A program made the translations under genes and the position numbers. A model generated the notes under the pieces. It searched no databases, had not been told where the DNA came from, and saw only the letters and a list, made by a program, of their open reading frames with translations. DNA of 7,483 nt from JAXGPP01 sp964436865 (GTDB taxonomy: Bacteria > Planctomycetota > Planctomycetia > Pirellulales > Thermoguttaceae): NCBI GenBank assembly GCA_964436865.1, contig CAYTFK010000334.1:1-7483 (forward strand), in the 5' to 3' direction. Numbering within the stretch: position 1 is the first letter of the stretch; the number at the start of each line of letters is the position of its first letter. Positions 6,758-7,483 of this stretch are shown here, in pieces.

Positions 6758-7007
6758 GATCCACCGCCGGTGAAGAAGGCTCCCCCCTTCTTCCGTGGCG
6801 GGTCCGGCTCCAGTGCCGGCATCCCAGTTTGTCGCCACGACACGGCCAACATTTCCTCTATTGCCCACAGCGCCTCGCTTGGAGCGCACTTTCTTTGTAG
6901 CTTTCGGCACGGCCTGCTTTATCGGCAAAGTCAGCGCCTTTTCTCTAGTCGCGTTTTTCTGGATTCGGCTCCCTTGATGCCCCAGCCGGGGAAGGGACAA
7001 TGGAGTC
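6758..7007. promoter_or_regulatory. Divergent intergenic region between lipoprotein gene and ispG
   Basis: This 250-nt stretch separates two divergent genes and so should hold promoters for both. It includes the most T-rich stretch near it (about 6891-6960). A weak sigma70-like pair, TTGTAG (6895-6900) and TTTATC (6918-6923) with a 17-nt spacer, points toward ispG, but each box matches the consensus at only three positions. The purine-rich GGGGAAGGGA (6988-6997) is the likely ribosome site of ispG. No gene is seen here. Confidence 0.5.
6772..6793 (-). promoter_or_regulatory. Perfect 8-bp hairpin in the lipoprotein mRNA leader
   Basis: GAAGAAGG (6772-6779) and CCTTCTTC (6786-6793) are exact reverse complements around a 6-nt loop. 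In the - strand transcript the hairpin would end 14 nt before the lipoprotein ATG, with a loop reading GGGGAG. No T-run follows on either strand, so it is not a standard intrinsic terminator. A role in leader stability or translation control is possible but unproven. Confidence 0.4.
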
Positions 7008-7483
7008 ATGCAACTCCCTCGCAATCCCACCCGGCCGGTTGCGGTCGGCTCGGTCACCATCGGCGGCGGTCAGCCGATCGTCATACAGAGTATGTGCGCC
7101 ACGAAGACGGCCGACGTAGCGGCCACGGCGGCCCAAGCCAATGCCCTGGCCGAAGCCGGCGCGGGGGTGGTTCGCATCGCTGTTGACACTCGCCAGGATG
7201 CCGAAGCACTTGCGCGTGTCCGGGATCAGACGGCGGCAAACCTGTCGGTCGATCTACAGGAGAACTACCGTTTGGCGGCCGAGGTCGCTCCCTCCGTGGA
7301 CAAGATCCGCTATAACCCCGGGCACTTGTATCACCACGAGCGGACGCGGCCGTGGCAGGACAAAGTTCGCTATCTCGCCGAGATTGCCAGCCAACATAAC
7401 TGCGCACTTCGGGTGGGGGTGAACTGCGGTTCGGTCGACCCGGAGAAGCGCGAGAAGTTCGATCCGGCCGACTCGATCGGCCC
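7008..7483 (+). CDS. ispG: 4-hydroxy-3-methylbut-2-enyl diphosphate synthase IspG (3' partial)
   Basis: The first 158 residues of IspG (GcpE), the iron-sulfur enzyme that reductively converts methylerythritol cyclodiphosphate to HMBPP in the MEP isoprenoid pathway in the cytoplasm. Family landmarks appear in order: RPVAVGSVTIGGGQPIVIQS (9-28), TADVAAT (34-40), ALAEAGAGVVRIAVD (46-60), NYRLAAEVAPSVDKIRYNPG (86-105) and LRVGVNCGSVD (134-144), which matches the TIM-barrel N-terminal domain. The iron-sulfur cysteines lie in the C-terminal domain beyond the window. Several normally conserved stretches are altered: QSMCATKT where QSMTNTxT is common, VDLQENYRLA instead of ADIHFDYRxA, and RYNPGHLYHHE instead of RINPGNIG. 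I associate this variant with planctomycetes. The ATG at 7008 matches the usual start of the domain; GGAG only 2 nt upstream is too close, so GGGGAAGGGA at 6988-6997 is the better ribosome site. Confidence 0.95.
   Translation, partial: MQLPRNPTRPVAVGSVTIGGGQPIVIQSMCATKTADVAATAAQANALAEAGAGVVRIAVDTRQDAEALARVRDQTAANLSVDLQENYRLAAEVAPSVDKIRYNPGHLYHHERTRPWQDKVRYLAEIASQHNCALRVGVNCGSVDPEKREKFDPADSIG

Noticed and set aside
6758..7060. 101-residue N-terminal extension of the lipoprotein
   Set aside because: It would place a lipoprotein signal peptide inside the protein and overlap the start of ispG.

Overview
The window reads as a high-GC chromosomal segment from a planctomycete, probably of the Pirellulales type. 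This is an inference from protein signatures. One is a PQQ-propeller protein whose mature end begins DWPQFRGP. Another is a WKLIGPFDN helical/beta-sandwich secreted protein. A third is an IspG of the variant I associate with planctomycetes (VDLQENYRLA, RYNPGHLYHHE). No rRNA, tRNA, CRISPR array, IS element or phage gene was seen.

Layout, left to right. On the + strand, 2-1879 is the 3' part of a HEAT-repeat protein fused to a C-terminal thioredoxin-like (TlpA/redoxin) domain that has lost both catalytic cysteines. It is followed at about 1903-2010 by a short out-of-frame segment that encodes a second, diverged copy of that protein's last 33-34 codons, which looks like the remnant of a tandem paralogue or a tail duplication. 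Next come two tightly linked genes for exported proteins: 2014-3150 (signal peptide, helical region, beta-sandwich) and 3155-4342 (PQQ-like beta-propeller). They are separated by 4 nt, and the second gene's Shine-Dalgarno overlaps the first gene's stop. These + strand genes look like one transcription unit for envelope or periplasmic proteins.

On the - strand, converging on that unit, are a CsgG/LpoB-like lipoprotein (6757-5810), a small conserved-looking hypothetical protein of 81 aa (5598-5353), and a complete XerC/D-type tyrosine recombinase (5329-4421) with all six catalytic residues. The small gene and the recombinase are 23 nt apart and probably cotranscribed. The lipoprotein is 211 nt upstream of them and may be separate.

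At the right edge on the + strand, ispG (MEP isoprenoid pathway) begins at 7008 and runs off the window. It is divergent from the lipoprotein across a 250-nt intergenic region that must hold promoters for both directions and contains a perfect 8-bp hairpin in the lipoprotein leader.

No clearly new multi-gene system is visible. The best leads are the cysteine-less thioredoxin domain on HEAT repeats, the duplicated tail remnant next to it, and the uncharacterised small protein upstream of the recombinase.
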